Source: Anaerolineales bacterium
GTDB taxonomy: Bacteria; Chloroflexota; Anaerolineae; Anaerolineales; Anaerolineaceae
DNA: 64,000 nt
NCBI GenBank assembly: GCA_020060485.1
Contig: JAGVAB010000075.1
Coordinates: 1-64,000, forward strand
Reading direction: 5' to 3'
How positions within the stretch are numbered: the first letter of the stretch is position 1; every line of letters begins with the position of its first letter. Positions 23,241 through 33,376 of this stretch are shown piece after piece. The translations under genes and the position numbers were made by a program. The notes under the pieces were generated by a model. The model saw nothing but the letters and a program-made list of their open reading frames with translations. It searched no databases and was not told the origin of the DNA.

Positions 23241-25181
23241 TCACGGGCAGGTTTCGCCATAACCCAATTCTTCCAGATTCCATAATACACTGCGGGCGGT
23301 GATGTCCATGTCCAGACCGCACAGGTCCGGGCGGGCCAATGATACAGCAGTGCGGTAATACAATGGCGCAACAGGCAGATCGGCAGCGAACTGGCGCTGG
23401 GCAGCACGCTGGTTTTCGGCAAAGGCGTCTGCCTGATCGATGCGGGTATAGCGGGCGGCTTGACAGGCAGCATCAAAGTTTGTGCTGTTATAACCGGTTA
23501 CGTTAATCCCCAGCCAGTTATTGGCTGGTGAAGGCATCTGGCTGCTTTCATAAAAACGGCAGGGCGGTTGTGTGCCTGAACCCCAGGCATACTGTGCCAG
23601 ATCAAACTTGCGGCCAAATACAATGCCTTCCGGGCCTGGCGCATACAATTCTGCCGGGTCGTAGTATTGGACGTTCACCTGAATTCCACATTCTGTCAGC
23701 GAAGCGGCCAGGTGTTTGGCAACTTCCACACGCATGTGGGCTTTGGTGGTGGCGTAATTGACGGAAAGTGGTGTGCCATCCGGTACCCCGGTTACCCCGG
23801 CGGCCACGCGTGGTGTGGCCGGGTCGCCATCAAAATCTTTCCAGCCCACCTGATCCAGCAGCTGGGCACCGGCGATGGGGTCATAGGCCAGAGGGGCATC
23901 GGTCAACGCCAGCGGATGAGAAGCCGCCAGGTAGCTGACCGGTACCGCCGATTGATCCCACAGCCAGCGGGAAACAATGCCTGCCCGGTCCATGCACATC
24001 ACAAAAGCCTGGCGGGCGCGCACGTCGCCAAAGAAATCCGGCCGGTCGCCAGTGAAGGCATTGTAACCATCATCATAGCTGGCGGGTACGATGCCAAAGT
24101 CGAGGTGTTCCCACTCGGTGGAGGATGAGATCCAGGCTTGCAGTTCGCGGTTTTGCTGCAAGCGCAGCACCACATCCAGTTCATCATCCACCATGACATC
24201 TTGATCCACCACGTCACATTCACCGTTTAGCAGGGCGGTCAGGTTGCTGTCGGTATACTCACTCAAAAAACGGTAAACAAGGATATCGAAATTTGGCAGA
24301 CCTTCTGCCGCCTTAAAATATGCCGGATTTTTGCTGAGCTGGATGTGGTCACCCTTAACCCATTCATCGATCACATACGGGCCCCAGCCCAGCGGCTTTT
24401 GGGAAGAAATCTCTGCTGTCAACAAATCTGCTGCGTTTAACCCACTCCAGGCGTGTTTGGGCAGGGGCAGCCAGAACATGGTTTGATACCGGGCGGGGAA
24501 ATAGCCCGGCAGGCCGCGCCATTCAATGGTCATCTCATCCAGAGCTTCGTATGAAGCCGTGCGGGCAACAACCTCGCGGGAAACCGGCGTGGCGGGGTCG
24601 TTGGCCAGCGCAAAGGAATAGACTGAATCGGCGGCGGTGAGCGGAGCACCATCTGACCAGGTCAACCCCGGCAGCAGGCGGAACTTGAGCTGCAACTGCT
24701 CCATTTGCAGCGGTGAACTGCCGTCCCAGGCAATGATGCATTCCGGCCTGGAGCAGCCGGCGGGCTGCACCCGCACGTCCTTTTCCAGAGCCACCAGATC
24801 GCCATCCACATTTACTACCAGGTCGCCGGCTCTCACATCCTGGGGCACAAATGCAGCATCGCCGTTCTCAAAATCCGGCAGTTTTTCGAGGATGACAGGC
24901 TGGACGCCAAATTGACGGGTGTCAAAGGGGCCATCATACACGGCTTCCAGCACGCTCCACATGCTTTGCGATGAGCCGCCGTAGGCATACAGGGTGGCAG
25001 GCTCCTGGCGCAGACAAACCACCAGGGTACGCGGCGGTGTGGGGGTTGCGGTTGGGGTGGCCTGTACAGGTTCAGGCGTTGGGTTGGCCGGTGCAGGGTC
25101 TTCTGCGGCAGGGCGGCACGCAGCCAACAGAAGCACAACCAATAGGAATGCCAACCATATTGAACGTCTACGAAGTGACAT
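23241..25181 (-). CDS. Substrate-binding lipoprotein, distant SBP family 5 (646 aa)
   Basis: Signal MSLRRRSIWLAFLLVVLLLAACRPA with lipobox LAAC, then a Pro/Thr-rich linker (NPTPEPVQATPTATPTPP) before the binding domain. SBP family 5 marks include LTAADSVYSFALANDPATP, SRWLWDQSAVPVSYL and the C-terminal FAENQRAAQRQFAADLPVAPLYY. Sequence is distinct from the two plus-strand paralogues. It follows oppC on the same strand, but a terminator hairpin at 25293-25330 lies between them, so expression may be independent. Start ATG 25181 has GAGGAG 8 bases upstream. Substrate unknown. Confidence 0.88.
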   Translation of the reverse strand: MSLRRRSIWLAFLLVVLLLAACRPAAEDPAPANPTPEPVQATPTATPTPPRTLVVCLRQEPATLYAYGGSSQSMWSVLEAVYDGPFDTRQFGVQPVILEKLPDFENGDAAFVPQDVRAGDLVVNVDGDLVALEKDVRVQPAGCSRPECIIAWDGSSPLQMEQLQLKFRLLPGLTWSDGAPLTAADSVYSFALANDPATPVSREVVARTASYEALDEMTIEWRGLPGYFPARYQTMFWLPLPKHAWSGLNAADLLTAEISSQKPLGWGPYVIDEWVKGDHIQLSKNPAYFKAAEGLPNFDILVYRFLSEYTDSNLTALLNGECDVVDQDVMVDDELDVVLRLQQNRELQAWISSSTEWEHLDFGIVPASYDDGYNAFTGDRPDFFGDVRARQAFVMCMDRAGIVSRWLWDQSAVPVSYLAASHPLALTDAPLAYDPIAGAQLLDQVGWKDFDGDPATPRVAAGVTGVPDGTPLSVNYATTKAHMRVEVAKHLAASLTECGIQVNVQYYDPAELYAPGPEGIVFGRKFDLAQYAWGSGTQPPCRFYESSQMPSPANNWLGINVTGYNSTNFDAACQAARYTRIDQADAFAENQRAAQRQFAADLPVAPLYYRTAVSLARPDLCGLDMDITARSVLWNLEELGYGETCP

Positions 25182-25292
25182 GAATTGATCTCCTCAAACA
25201 AAATTCTGGTATACCAGATCAGGTTTTATTATAACCAAAACCGGCAAGCTGTGCGAACAGCCTTGCATTGCTTTCCCATCGCCTCATAACCA

Positions 25293-25330
25293 GAAAGAAA
25301 AAGCGGCCTCCCTGTCCGATGGGAGGCCGC
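25293..25330 (-). terminator. Terminator after oppC
   Basis: GCGGCCTCCC (25303-25312) and GGGAGGCCGC (25321-25330) pair exactly. On the minus strand the stem is followed by TTTTTCTTTCT. Confidence 0.88.
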
Positions 25331-25361
25331 AAAACAGCATTGTTATGTGCCTGCAAAGAAC

Positions 25362-26396
25362 TTACTGCGTGCCCCGCAGGCGGGGGTCAAGCGCATCCCG
25401 CAGGCCGTCGCCAAGGAAGTTGAAAGCAAACATGGTAATGGCCAGCGCCAGAGCCGGGAAAATGGTCTGGTTGGGATAGGTGCGCACCACCTGGGCGCCA
25501 TCCGAGATCATGGCTCCCCAGGAAGGCGTGGGCGGGTTGACGCCCAGACCAATGAAGGACAGGAAAGCTTCGGTGGAAATATAGCCGGGGATGGCGAGGG
25601 TTTCGGCAACCACCAGCGGGCCAACGATGTTGGGCAGGATGTGGCGGAACATGATGCGGATATCTCCGGCGCCAATTGTGCGGGCAGCCTCGATAAATTC
25701 TTTTTCCCGCACCGAAAGAACCTGGCCGCGGGTGAGGCGGGCCATGGTTTCCCAGGCAGTGAGGCCGATGCCGATGAAGATGAACAACATGCCGCCCATG
25801 CTTTTATCCAGGCTGCTGACCGTGTAGGTAAAGGAGCCTGGGGTGGGGTTGGCAAAAGTGCCGCGGAAAAATGCCATCAGCAGAATGATGAACAGCAAGC
25901 TGGGGAAGGCATACAGCACATCTACCACGCGCATCATGATGGTGTCCACCCGTCCGCCCAGGAAGCCGGAAATGCTGCCATAGACGACGCCGATGATCAA
26001 ACTGATCAGCGGGCCGATGAAAGCCACCATCAGTGAAATCCGGGCGCCATACAGGATGCGGCTGAAGAGGTCACGGCCAACGTAATCCGCCCCTAGAGGG
26101 TAAACATCCGAATAGCGGGCATAGGGTTCCATGGTTGGGAAAACCTTGACCAACCATGGCGCTACAACGTTCTGATCTGTGAGAATCTGCAACGAATAGG
26201 GCTTCACAGCAATAAAATCAGCCAGTACTGCCGCAAGGATCAGAATGATGATGATCGAGCCGCCAACCACCGCGGCGCGGTTGCGAACCAGGCGGCGCAG
26301 GGCGTCCATGAAAAGACTTTCGCCTTTTTGGGCAATGGCTCCGCCGCTGCTTACTTTTTCGTATTGTTCAGGATTTACTTTTAACTCAGCTGTCAT
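25362..26396 (-). CDS. oppC: Oligopeptide ABC transporter permease, OppC/DppC type (344 aa)
   Basis: One of two inner-membrane permeases of a peptide importer. An N-terminal cytoplasmic segment (LFMDALRRLVRNRAAVVGGSIIII) is followed by a helix, then the binding-protein-dependent permease core of five helices. The EAA loop is visible as EFIEAARTIGAGDIRIMFRHILPNIVGPLVV (about 218-250). DYVGRDLFSRILYGARISL is the typical OppC entry motif. GAGGAGGA sits upstream of ATG 26396. It follows oppB by 67 bases; the two probably pair as a heterodimer. Normal length. Confidence 0.93.
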   Translation of the reverse strand: MTAELKVNPEQYEKVSSGGAIAQKGESLFMDALRRLVRNRAAVVGGSIIIILILAAVLADFIAVKPYSLQILTDQNVVAPWLVKVFPTMEPYARYSDVYPLGADYVGRDLFSRILYGARISLMVAFIGPLISLIIGVVYGSISGFLGGRVDTIMMRVVDVLYAFPSLLFIILLMAFFRGTFANPTPGSFTYTVSSLDKSMGGMLFIFIGIGLTAWETMARLTRGQVLSVREKEFIEAARTIGAGDIRIMFRHILPNIVGPLVVAETLAIPGYISTEAFLSFIGLGVNPPTPSWGAMISDGAQVVRTYPNQTIFPALALAITMFAFNFLGDGLRDALDPRLRGTQ

Positions 26397-26463
26397 TGAT
26401 CCTCCTCAAAAGCTCTTGACTTGTTTGCAGAATGGATGAGCTTTATTGAGTTGAGAAAGTCTC

Positions 26464-27522
26464 TTATTCGTAACGAATGCGGGGATCGAGGTAGGCATAC
26501 ACCAGATCCACAAGCAGGTTTGCCACAACCAGGAACAATGCATAGAGCAGAATCGTGCCCATGATGACCGGATAATCCCGGTTGGTGATGCTGGTCACGA
26601 AGTATCTACCCATGCCGGGGATGCCAAAGGTCAGTTCGGTGACAAAGGTACCGGTGATCAGGGCGGCAAACATGGGGCCAAGAATGGTTACCACCGGGAT
26701 CATGGAATTCTTCATGGCATGGCGGACGATGATCCAGCGTTCCTTGAGGCCCTTGGCGCGCGCTGTGCGGATGTAATCTTCACGTACCACTTGCAGTAAA
26801 CTGGCACGCGTCAGGCGGGCAATGATGGCCGAGCTTCCCAGGCCAAGAGCAATGGCGGGCATGATGGCATATTGCCAGAATCCTTTGTAGGTCAGATCCC
26901 GGGGGAAGAAGAAGAAGGTGAATGGCGGTTTGGCTCCCCAGCCGGTCGGCGGCAGCCATTTCAGGCTAACGCCAAAGATCCAGATCAGGATCGGCCCCAG
27001 CACAATGACCGGCACAGACACGCCAAAGATGGCCAGGCTCATGCCCACATAATCAAAGATCGTATTCTGTTTCAAAGCCGACATGATGCCGGCAGGCAGC
27101 CCGATGAGCAGCGCCACAATGAGCGCCAAAACCCCTAGCTGGGCTGAGATGGGCAACTGGTCACGGAAGATATCATTGACTGTGCGGCTGCGCGAACTGA
27201 ATGAGGGGCCAAAATTCATCCAGTTGACATAGATGCCGCCCACCTTGAATTTGATCATTGCGTCATCTTCCAGGGCAGGGGTGGGAGGTGTGGTACTGAA
27301 ACTTGGAATGAACACATCGTTCAGATAATTGCCATATTGAACAAGCAACGGGTCGTCGAGATGATAGCGCTTGTTCAAGTTGGCCATGATCTCTGGCGGA
27401 AGGGCTTTTTCCCGGTCAAATGGCCCGCCCGGGACAGAATGCATCAGGCCAAAGGTGATCGCCGAAACAACCAGCAGCACCACGATCATATAAAGGATAC
27501 GGCGGATGATATATCGACCCAT
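26464..27522 (-). CDS. oppB: Oligopeptide ABC transporter permease, OppB/DppB type (352 aa)
   Basis: Partner permease of OppC. Starts MGRYIIRRILYMIVVLLVVSAITFGLMHSVPGGPFD, the characteristic OppB N-terminus with first helix and PGGPF motif. Extracytoplasmic insert (about 60-120) and five core helices follow; the EAA loop appears as DYIRTARAKGLKERWIIVRHAMKNSMIPVVT. GGAGG lies just before ATG 27522. It is preceded by the binding-protein gene (gap about 110 bases) and followed by oppC. Assignment between OppB and DppB rests on family resemblance, not on substrate evidence. Confidence 0.93.
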   Translation of the reverse strand: MGRYIIRRILYMIVVLLVVSAITFGLMHSVPGGPFDREKALPPEIMANLNKRYHLDDPLLVQYGNYLNDVFIPSFSTTPPTPALEDDAMIKFKVGGIYVNWMNFGPSFSSRSRTVNDIFRDQLPISAQLGVLALIVALLIGLPAGIMSALKQNTIFDYVGMSLAIFGVSVPVIVLGPILIWIFGVSLKWLPPTGWGAKPPFTFFFFPRDLTYKGFWQYAIMPAIALGLGSSAIIARLTRASLLQVVREDYIRTARAKGLKERWIIVRHAMKNSMIPVVTILGPMFAALITGTFVTELTFGIPGMGRYFVTSITNRDYPVIMGTILLYALFLVVANLLVDLVYAYLDPRIRYE

Positions 27523-27633
27523 TCAAGGCCTCCAATATTGCAAATCTTGAAAATGTAATGCTTGTTGGTCTAAGAGGATCAAGGGGGGGACATAGCCCCC
27601 CCTTGATCAGGTAGCAATGGTTTTCGCTATGTC

Positions 27634-29469
27634 CTACTTGGCGGACATATCGATGTCCCATTTTTCAAAGTATTCGTGCCCGGCTGCCGAGAAGGTGCGG
27701 GTCACATACGGCTTGGTCATGGTCGTGCGAGTGTACCAGTAGATGGGGGCCATGGCGGCCTTTTCCCAAACCAGCATCTCTTCGGCTTCGGCGTACAGTT
27801 CCACGCGCTTGGCGGGGTCAAGTTCGCGGGCAGCTTCGACCATCTTGTCTTCAAAGACCTGGTACAGCGGGTCATCCTTGCCCCAGCTAATACCACCTTC
27901 GGCAATGCCGTCTTTGTCGTCATCTGTGTTGGCAGAACCGCCCAAGGCAAACACTTCAAAGATGAAGTTGTTGGCATCTGCGTAGTCCTGGCACCAGCCC
28001 AGGCGATAGATCTGGGGAGTGTCGGCGCCCTTGATGGTCTTCAGGTAGACAGCCCATTCCTGGTTGACCACCTGAACGTCCAGGCCCAGGTTGTCCTTCC
28101 ACATTTGCTGGATGGCTTCGGCGATCTTGCGGTGGCCTTCGGAGGTGTTGAACATCAGGGTGATGTTGACATCGGCAGGTGTATAGCCCATTTCATCCAT
28201 GTATTCCTGCAGAATGGCTTTGGCCTGTTCGACATCATATTTCACACCCAGGTCGGGGTGCGATTCGGGGGTGGGGGCGCCGGCCAGGCCGGGGCGCGAG
28301 AACCACTGGGCAGGTGTCTGCTCACCCTTGAGCACGTTGTCGATCAAGCCCTGGCGGTCAATGGACAGGGACAGGGCACGGCGCACGCGCACATCATCGA
28401 CAAAAGCGGCTTTGGTGTTGAAGCCATAGTAGTAGGTGCACATGTTGGGGGCGATCACCAGTTCTTTGGACAGAACCGGGTCGGCCTTAATGCGGTCGAT
28501 GTCAGCCAACGGGGCGGCAGTCACATCCAGGCCGCCAGCTTCGTATTCAGCGAAGGCAGGCGACTCATCGAGGAAGTAGAAATTGACCTCTTCGATCTTG
28601 GGGGAAGGAACCTCGGGGGTGCCAGGCCAGAAGGGGTTCTTGACCATGGTCAGGTAGGAGTCATGCACCCATTCCTTCATAGCGTACGGGCCATAGCCCT
28701 GGAAGAAACCGGTTTCGGTCCAGCGGTCGCCGCGGGCTTCGGTGCAGTCATCGCCTTCGATCAACCAAGCGGGCTGGGCAAATGCGATCCACATGCCGGC
28801 GATGGCTGCGTTGTAGGCAGCAGCCTGCTTGAAGGTCATTTCCAGGGTGGTGTCGTCGATGACCTTGACGCCAACATCTTCGGCTGTGCCTGTGCCGCCG
28901 TTATATTCGTCGCCGCCGACAATGGCAAAGTTCAGAACATAGGCATAGTCAGAGGCAGTCTCGGGAGCCAGGGTGCGCAGGATGCCATATTCGAAGTCGT
29001 AGGCATTGACGATGCGGGGATTGCCTTCGCAGTCCATCACCTGAACCACTGAGTCGCTCACGGCGTCATACTTCACCCACGGCACATCATCGCGCAGGTA
29101 GAAGGTATAGACGGTGCCGTCTTCGCTGATGTCCCAGCTGCTGGCCATGCCAGGTTGAACAATGCTGGTCACTTCATCGGCGCGGGTCAGGCCGATAAAG
29201 GTTTCGTCGATAACCTGGATTGAGGAGGTGTCAGTACCCAACGCAGGATCGAGGGTGGGGATATCCCCAGGGCCGAAGCGGAAGTTGAGAACCTTCTTGG
29301 CTTCCGGTGCCGGTGCGGGGGTGGCGGTTACTTCGATGATCTGAGATTCGCCTTCGACCATTACAGTCTGGACGATGACCTCAGGTTGTGCTGCTGTTGG
29401 CTGGCAGGCAGCCAACACCATGGAGGCAACGATCAGGATCGCAGCCAGGGTAAAAGTTTTGTTACGCAT
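27634..29469 (-). CDS. Oligopeptide-type substrate-binding lipoprotein of the opp operon (611 aa)
   Basis: Delivers solute to the OppB/OppC channel. The start at 29469 (MRNKTFTLAAILIVASMVLAAC) has a strong AAGGAGGAG site and yields a clean lipoprotein signal (lipobox LAAC); a longer frame from 29565 lacks support. A Glu/Ala linker (VMVEGESQIIEVTATPAPAPEAK) precedes the family 5 domain: FIGLTRADEVTSIVQPGMASSW, NAYDFEYGILRTLAPETASDYAY and VRVRRALSLSIDRQGL. Domain layout parallels the plus-strand paralogues. It lies between oppF and oppB. Confidence 0.94.
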   Translation of the reverse strand: MRNKTFTLAAILIVASMVLAACQPTAAQPEVIVQTVMVEGESQIIEVTATPAPAPEAKKVLNFRFGPGDIPTLDPALGTDTSSIQVIDETFIGLTRADEVTSIVQPGMASSWDISEDGTVYTFYLRDDVPWVKYDAVSDSVVQVMDCEGNPRIVNAYDFEYGILRTLAPETASDYAYVLNFAIVGGDEYNGGTGTAEDVGVKVIDDTTLEMTFKQAAAYNAAIAGMWIAFAQPAWLIEGDDCTEARGDRWTETGFFQGYGPYAMKEWVHDSYLTMVKNPFWPGTPEVPSPKIEEVNFYFLDESPAFAEYEAGGLDVTAAPLADIDRIKADPVLSKELVIAPNMCTYYYGFNTKAAFVDDVRVRRALSLSIDRQGLIDNVLKGEQTPAQWFSRPGLAGAPTPESHPDLGVKYDVEQAKAILQEYMDEMGYTPADVNITLMFNTSEGHRKIAEAIQQMWKDNLGLDVQVVNQEWAVYLKTIKGADTPQIYRLGWCQDYADANNFIFEVFALGGSANTDDDKDGIAEGGISWGKDDPLYQVFEDKMVEAARELDPAKRVELYAEAEEMLVWEKAAMAPIYWYTRTTMTKPYVTRTFSAAGHEYFEKWDIDMSAK

Positions 29470-29577
29470 TCTTCTCCTCCTTATAAGAGAGTTTAGAGAA
29501 AGGGTTTCGTTATAAGAGGCCGGCAGCCCGGACACCTCGACCAGGCCAGTACCTCTTACATACACAACTTAATTATA

Positions 29578-30561
29578 TTACACAAGGTGGCAAGCTACAA
29601 AGTGGCCTGGTTTCACCTCGCGAAACTCGGGACGTTCCTTGGCGCAGATATCGGTTGCCAGCCTGCAACGCGTGCGGAAACGGCAGCCGGACGGTGGGTT
29701 GACTGGCGAAGGAACATCCCCTTCCAGAATGATGCGCTGCCGCTTTTCTTCGGCCAGCGGGTCTGGAATGGGCACAGCAGAAAGCAGCGCCTGGGTATAG
29801 GGGTGCAGCGGGTTGTTGTAAAGCTCTTCACGTGTGGTCAGTTCTACGATCACACCAAGATACATTACCGCCACACGGTCGCTAATGTGGCGTACCATCG
29901 ACAGGTCGTGGGCAATAAACAGGTAGGTCAGGCCAAGTTCTTTCTGTAAATCTTCCAGCAGATTGACCACCTGGGCCTGAATGGAAACGTCCAGGGCCGA
30001 GATCGGCTCATCGCAGACGATCAAAGACGGGTTCAATGCCAGGGCGCGGGCAACACCGATGCGCTGGCGCTGGCCGCCGGAAAACTCGTGCGGATAACGA
30101 TTGGCATAAGCCGGGTTCAGGCCAACCAGTTCCAGCAGGCTGGCCACCCGGTTGCGCAGTTCCTGGCCGCGCATGATGTTGAAGATGATCAACGGTTCGC
30201 CAATGATCTCACCCACTGTCATGCGCGGGTTCAGGCTGGCATACGGGTCCTGAAAGATCATCTGTGCCCGGCGGCGCACCTGGCGCAATTCTTCGGCCTT
30301 CAACTCGGCGAGGTCTCTTCCTTCAAAATAGACATGCCCGGAGGTTGGGCGGTAAAGCTGCAGGATGGTGCGCCCGGTGGTTGATTTTCCGCAGCCAGAT
30401 TCGCCAACCAGACCGAGGGTTTCCCCTCTATAGATGTCAAAGGAAATGCCATCCACGGCATGAACAGCACCCACTTTCTTCTGAAGAAGAATGCCCTGGG
30501 TGATGGGAAAATGTTTGACCAGATTGTCAACTCGTAACAAAATTTCGCGTTCAGAGTTCAT
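29578..30561 (-). CDS. oppF: Oligopeptide ABC transporter ATPase, OppF type (327 aa)
   Basis: Cytosolic ATPase that powers the importer together with OppD. Walker [13 protein letters not shown], the Q-loop in [19 protein letters not shown], signature [34 protein letters not shown], and the C-terminal oligopeptide/dipeptide transporter region with four Cys-bearing positions ([16 protein letters not shown]), which resembles the Fe-S-like patch known in some Opp ATPases. Start ATG 30561 overlaps the oppD stop by one base, so the two are coupled. Normal length. Confidence 0.94.
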   Translation of the reverse strand: MNSEREILLRVDNLVKHFPITQGILLQKKVGAVHAVDGISFDIYRGETLGLVGESGCGKSTTGRTILQLYRPTSGHVYFEGRDLAELKAEELRQVRRRAQMIFQDPYASLNPRMTVGEIIGEPLIIFNIMRGQELRNRVASLLELVGLNPAYANRYPHEFSGGQRQRIGVARALALNPSLIVCDEPISALDVSIQAQVVNLLEDLQKELGLTYLFIAHDLSMVRHISDRVAVMYLGVIVELTTREELYNNPLHPYTQALLSAVPIPDPLAEEKRQRIILEGDVPSPVNPPSGCRFRTRCRLATDICAKERPEFREVKPGHFVACHLV

Positions 30562-31547
30562 CAGCGTTCACTCCCCGTCTCAGGATCCACCCAACAGGCG
30601 ACCTTGTGGGTTGGTGTCAAGGATTGCAGTGCAGGGTTTTCCTGCCAGCAATGGTCAACAGCGTATGTGCAACGCGGCGCAAATGGGCAGAAACGGGGTT
30701 TCTCCATCAGTGTGGGTGGCAGGCCATCAATGGATGCCAGCCGGTCACCGTGTTTTCCGTCCACACGCGGCAGACTGCCCAGCAAGCCGATGGTATAAGG
30801 ATGGGATGGCTTTGCATACAGATCCTTAACGTCGGCTTCCTCAATGATCAGGCCGCCGTACATCACCGCCACCCGGTCTGCCAGACCGGCAACAATGCCC
30901 AGGTCATGGGTGATCCAGATGATGGCCATGCCGAGTTCGTCACGCAGCCGTTTGACCAGTTCAATGATCTGGGCCTGAATGGTTACATCCAGGGCTGTGG
31001 TTGGTTCGTCAGCGATCAGGATTTGCGGCGTACAGATCAAGGACATGGCGATCATCACCCGCTGACGCATACCGCCCGAGAACTGGTGGGGGTACTCATT
31101 CAGTCGTTCTTTGGCATTGGGAATGCCCACCATGTCCAGCATTTCGGCGGCGCGGTCAAACGCCTGGTTGCGCGGCACGCCGTTGTGAATCTCCAGGGGT
31201 TCTGCTACCTGGTATCCTATGCTCAACACTGGATTGAAGGACGTCATGGGGTCTTGAAAGACCATGCTGATCTGTGAGCCGCGCACATGGCGGATCTCTT
31301 CATTGGACATCTTCAGCAAGTCCTTGCCTTGATAGATTGCTTCTCCTGCGACCACTTCCCCTGGTGGTTTGGGGATCAAGTCCAACATCGACATCACTGT
31401 CACGCTTTTACCACAACCGCTCTCACCCACGATCCCCAGCGTTTCACCTTCCTTCAAACGGATGGAAACGCCATTCACCGCGTGGACAGTGCCATCACGG
31501 GTCTGGAAATGGGTTTCGAGACCTTCGACATTCAAAAGATCAGCCAT
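30561..31547 (-). CDS. oppD: Oligopeptide ABC transporter ATPase, OppD type (328 aa)
   Basis: First gene of the opp operon. The start is ATG 31547 ([27 protein letters not shown]); an in-frame extension from 31622 has no ribosome site. Motifs: Walker [14 protein letters not shown]-loop [19 protein letters not shown], signature [15 protein letters not shown], Walker [15 protein letters not shown]-loop [21 protein letters not shown]. The C-terminal [14 protein letters not shown] patch is the family's cysteine segment. It pairs with OppF. A canonical promoter lies about 90 bases upstream. Confidence 0.94.
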   Translation of the reverse strand: MADLLNVEGLETHFQTRDGTVHAVNGVSIRLKEGETLGIVGESGCGKSVTVMSMLDLIPKPPGEVVAGEAIYQGKDLLKMSNEEIRHVRGSQISMVFQDPMTSFNPVLSIGYQVAEPLEIHNGVPRNQAFDRAAEMLDMVGIPNAKERLNEYPHQFSGGMRQRVMIAMSLICTPQILIADEPTTALDVTIQAQIIELVKRLRDELGMAIIWITHDLGIVAGLADRVAVMYGGLIIEEADVKDLYAKPSHPYTIGLLGSLPRVDGKHGDRLASIDGLPPTLMEKPRFCPFAPRCTYAVDHCWQENPALQSLTPTHKVACWVDPETGSER

Positions 31548-31636
31548 GCAAATAAATCCTCTGTAAAGTAGTTGGATTGGGGGGAATTGAGAACAAACAC
31601 ACCTCGCCTTTTTACTTGGCAAGCTAAGATGGAAAA

Positions 31637-31665
31637 AGTATACACTTAAAGGAGTTCATTGTCAA
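31637..31665 (-). promoter_or_regulatory. Canonical sigma70 promoter of the opp operon
   Basis: Minus strand TTGACA (31665-31660), 17-base spacer, TATACT (31642-31637). Near-perfect match, about 90 bases before oppD. Confidence 0.82.
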
Positions 31666-31764
31666 ACAAGTTTGCCGCGTCTGGTTTACTGCGTCTTTTG
31701 TAGAAGCTGGACAAATTCAGATGCGGTTTTCTGTCAGGTTGGCAATTCTCCCTCTTGGTTATGA

Positions 31765-33036
31765 TTAATTCTCCTGGCGGTGATGGGTCGTGTCAAAGCC
31801 TTCGGGTTTGATGATATTGGCATCGCTTTGCAGCAAGCCCGAGACACCGCGCTGGCCGTTTTCCTCACGCCGGTCCTGGCAAAAAGCGCAGGCGGCTGGG
31901 TTATGGGTGGTGTAATGGGCTGGTTCCTCATAGGTGGAGATGAAGCCCTCGTAGTTGCGCAGGACAACGCGGTGATCTGAACTGGAAAGAAGATAATTCG
32001 GTCCTACGGGCACCTTGCCGCCGCCGTAAGGGGCGTCAACCACAAAGGTGGGTACGCAAAACCCGGAGGTGTGGCCACGCAGCCCTTCAATGATCTCGAT
32101 GCCTTTGGATACAGGGGTGCGGAAGTGCCCCGCCCCGGCCACCATGTCGCAGATGTAGAGGTAATAGGGCCGCACCCGGATGCGCACCAGATCATTGACC
32201 AGCTTGCGCTGCACGTTGACGCAGTCGTTGATGCCAGCCAGCAGTACCGACTGGTTGCCGAGCGGGATGCCGGCCCGGCTGAGCTTGTCCATTGCCTCGG
32301 CCAGTTCGGCGGTGATCTCGTTGGGGTGGTTGACGTGGATGTTGAACCACAGTGGATGGTATTGCTGGAGCATGTTGCACAGTTCGTCTGTTATGCGCTG
32401 CGGCACAAAGACCGGCACACGCGAGCCGATGCGGATGATCTCCACATGGGGGATTTCGCGCAGCTTGCGTAGAACGTTTTCCAGCACGCCGGGGGCCAGG
32501 GTCAGGGGGTCGCCGCCAGAGATAAGCACATCCCGCACCACCGGGGTGCGGCGGATGTAATCGAGCATGGCTTCATGATCGTTGCGGGAGAAGTTGGCGC
32601 CCGAATGCCCCACCAGACGCGAGCGGGTGCAATAGCGACAATAGGTGGCGCACTGGTTGGTGACCAGCATCAGCACCCGGTCCGGGTAGCGATGCACCAG
32701 TCCCGGCACAGGCGACTGCTCATCTTCTGCCAGCGAGTCTTGCATGTCGCCTTCAAAGGGTGTCAACTCCAAATCGGTGGGGATGATCTGGCGGCGGATG
32801 GGGTCATGGGGGTCATCCGGGTTGACCAGTGAGATGAAATAAGGGGTAACATCCACGCGGAACAAGCCCGGTGTGCTGAGGGCTTGCTTCTCGCCGGGGG
32901 TGAGGGGCAGAACTTTCTCGAAATCTTCAATGGTGTTCAAGCGGTGGCTGAGCTGCCAGCGCCAGTCATTCCACTGGTCAGCGGGGACATCCCGGTAAAC
33001 AGGTGCTCTGACAGAGCGAAACTCAAATTGTTTCAT
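31765..33036 (-). CDS. kamA: Lysine 2,3-aminomutase (423 aa)
   Basis: A radical SAM, PLP enzyme that turns L-lysine into beta-lysine in the cytosol, used in lysine fermentation or compatible-solute synthesis. The CATYCRYC motif (Cys 129, 133, 136) binds the [4Fe-4S] cluster. DAPYGGGKVPVGPNYLLS holds the PLP-binding Lys. SGGDPLTLAPGVLENVLRKL and GSRVPVFVPQRIT are family hallmarks. Length is that of KamA, without the extra domains of related glutamate mutases. AAAGGA lies upstream of ATG 33036. The 33037-33376 gap holds no gene. No lysine-degradation partner gene is adjacent. Confidence 0.95.
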   Translation of the reverse strand: MKQFEFRSVRAPVYRDVPADQWNDWRWQLSHRLNTIEDFEKVLPLTPGEKQALSTPGLFRVDVTPYFISLVNPDDPHDPIRRQIIPTDLELTPFEGDMQDSLAEDEQSPVPGLVHRYPDRVLMLVTNQCATYCRYCTRSRLVGHSGANFSRNDHEAMLDYIRRTPVVRDVLISGGDPLTLAPGVLENVLRKLREIPHVEIIRIGSRVPVFVPQRITDELCNMLQQYHPLWFNIHVNHPNEITAELAEAMDKLSRAGIPLGNQSVLLAGINDCVNVQRKLVNDLVRIRVRPYYLYICDMVAGAGHFRTPVSKGIEIIEGLRGHTSGFCVPTFVVDAPYGGGKVPVGPNYLLSSSDHRVVLRNYEGFISTYEEPAHYTTHNPAACAFCQDRREENGQRGVSGLLQSDANIIKPEGFDTTHHRQEN

Positions 33037-33376
33037 GGCATTATCCTTTGGCGCAATAAAAGCAAAACTTGTTGCGGGGAATTTCCGGATGTTGGAGACT
33101 ATCCGGGTAGAAAAAGGGACATCCCCATCTGGAGGCCGGGATGAGATTGGAGAAAAACCATCAACATCTATATATAGCCTTTAAAGCAGTTAGCGTAACC
33201 GTCTAAAAATTTTAGCACATTCTGAAGTGATTCGGGAAATGAAAGATCAGGTTCTTTGGAAAGATGCGGGATGGGCAGCAGTGGTGTGGGTGTCCCAAAA
33301 GCTCCACCAAACTCCTCTTGCTCGGCAAATCCCGGAGGCTCAAAGATTAAGGCGCACTGAGGACGGATTGCCAGTT

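Noticed and set aside
27676..29052. 458-codon open frame on the plus strand
   Set aside because: Antisense to the opp binding-protein lipoprotein, low-complexity Gly/His/Val content, no ribosome site or family features.
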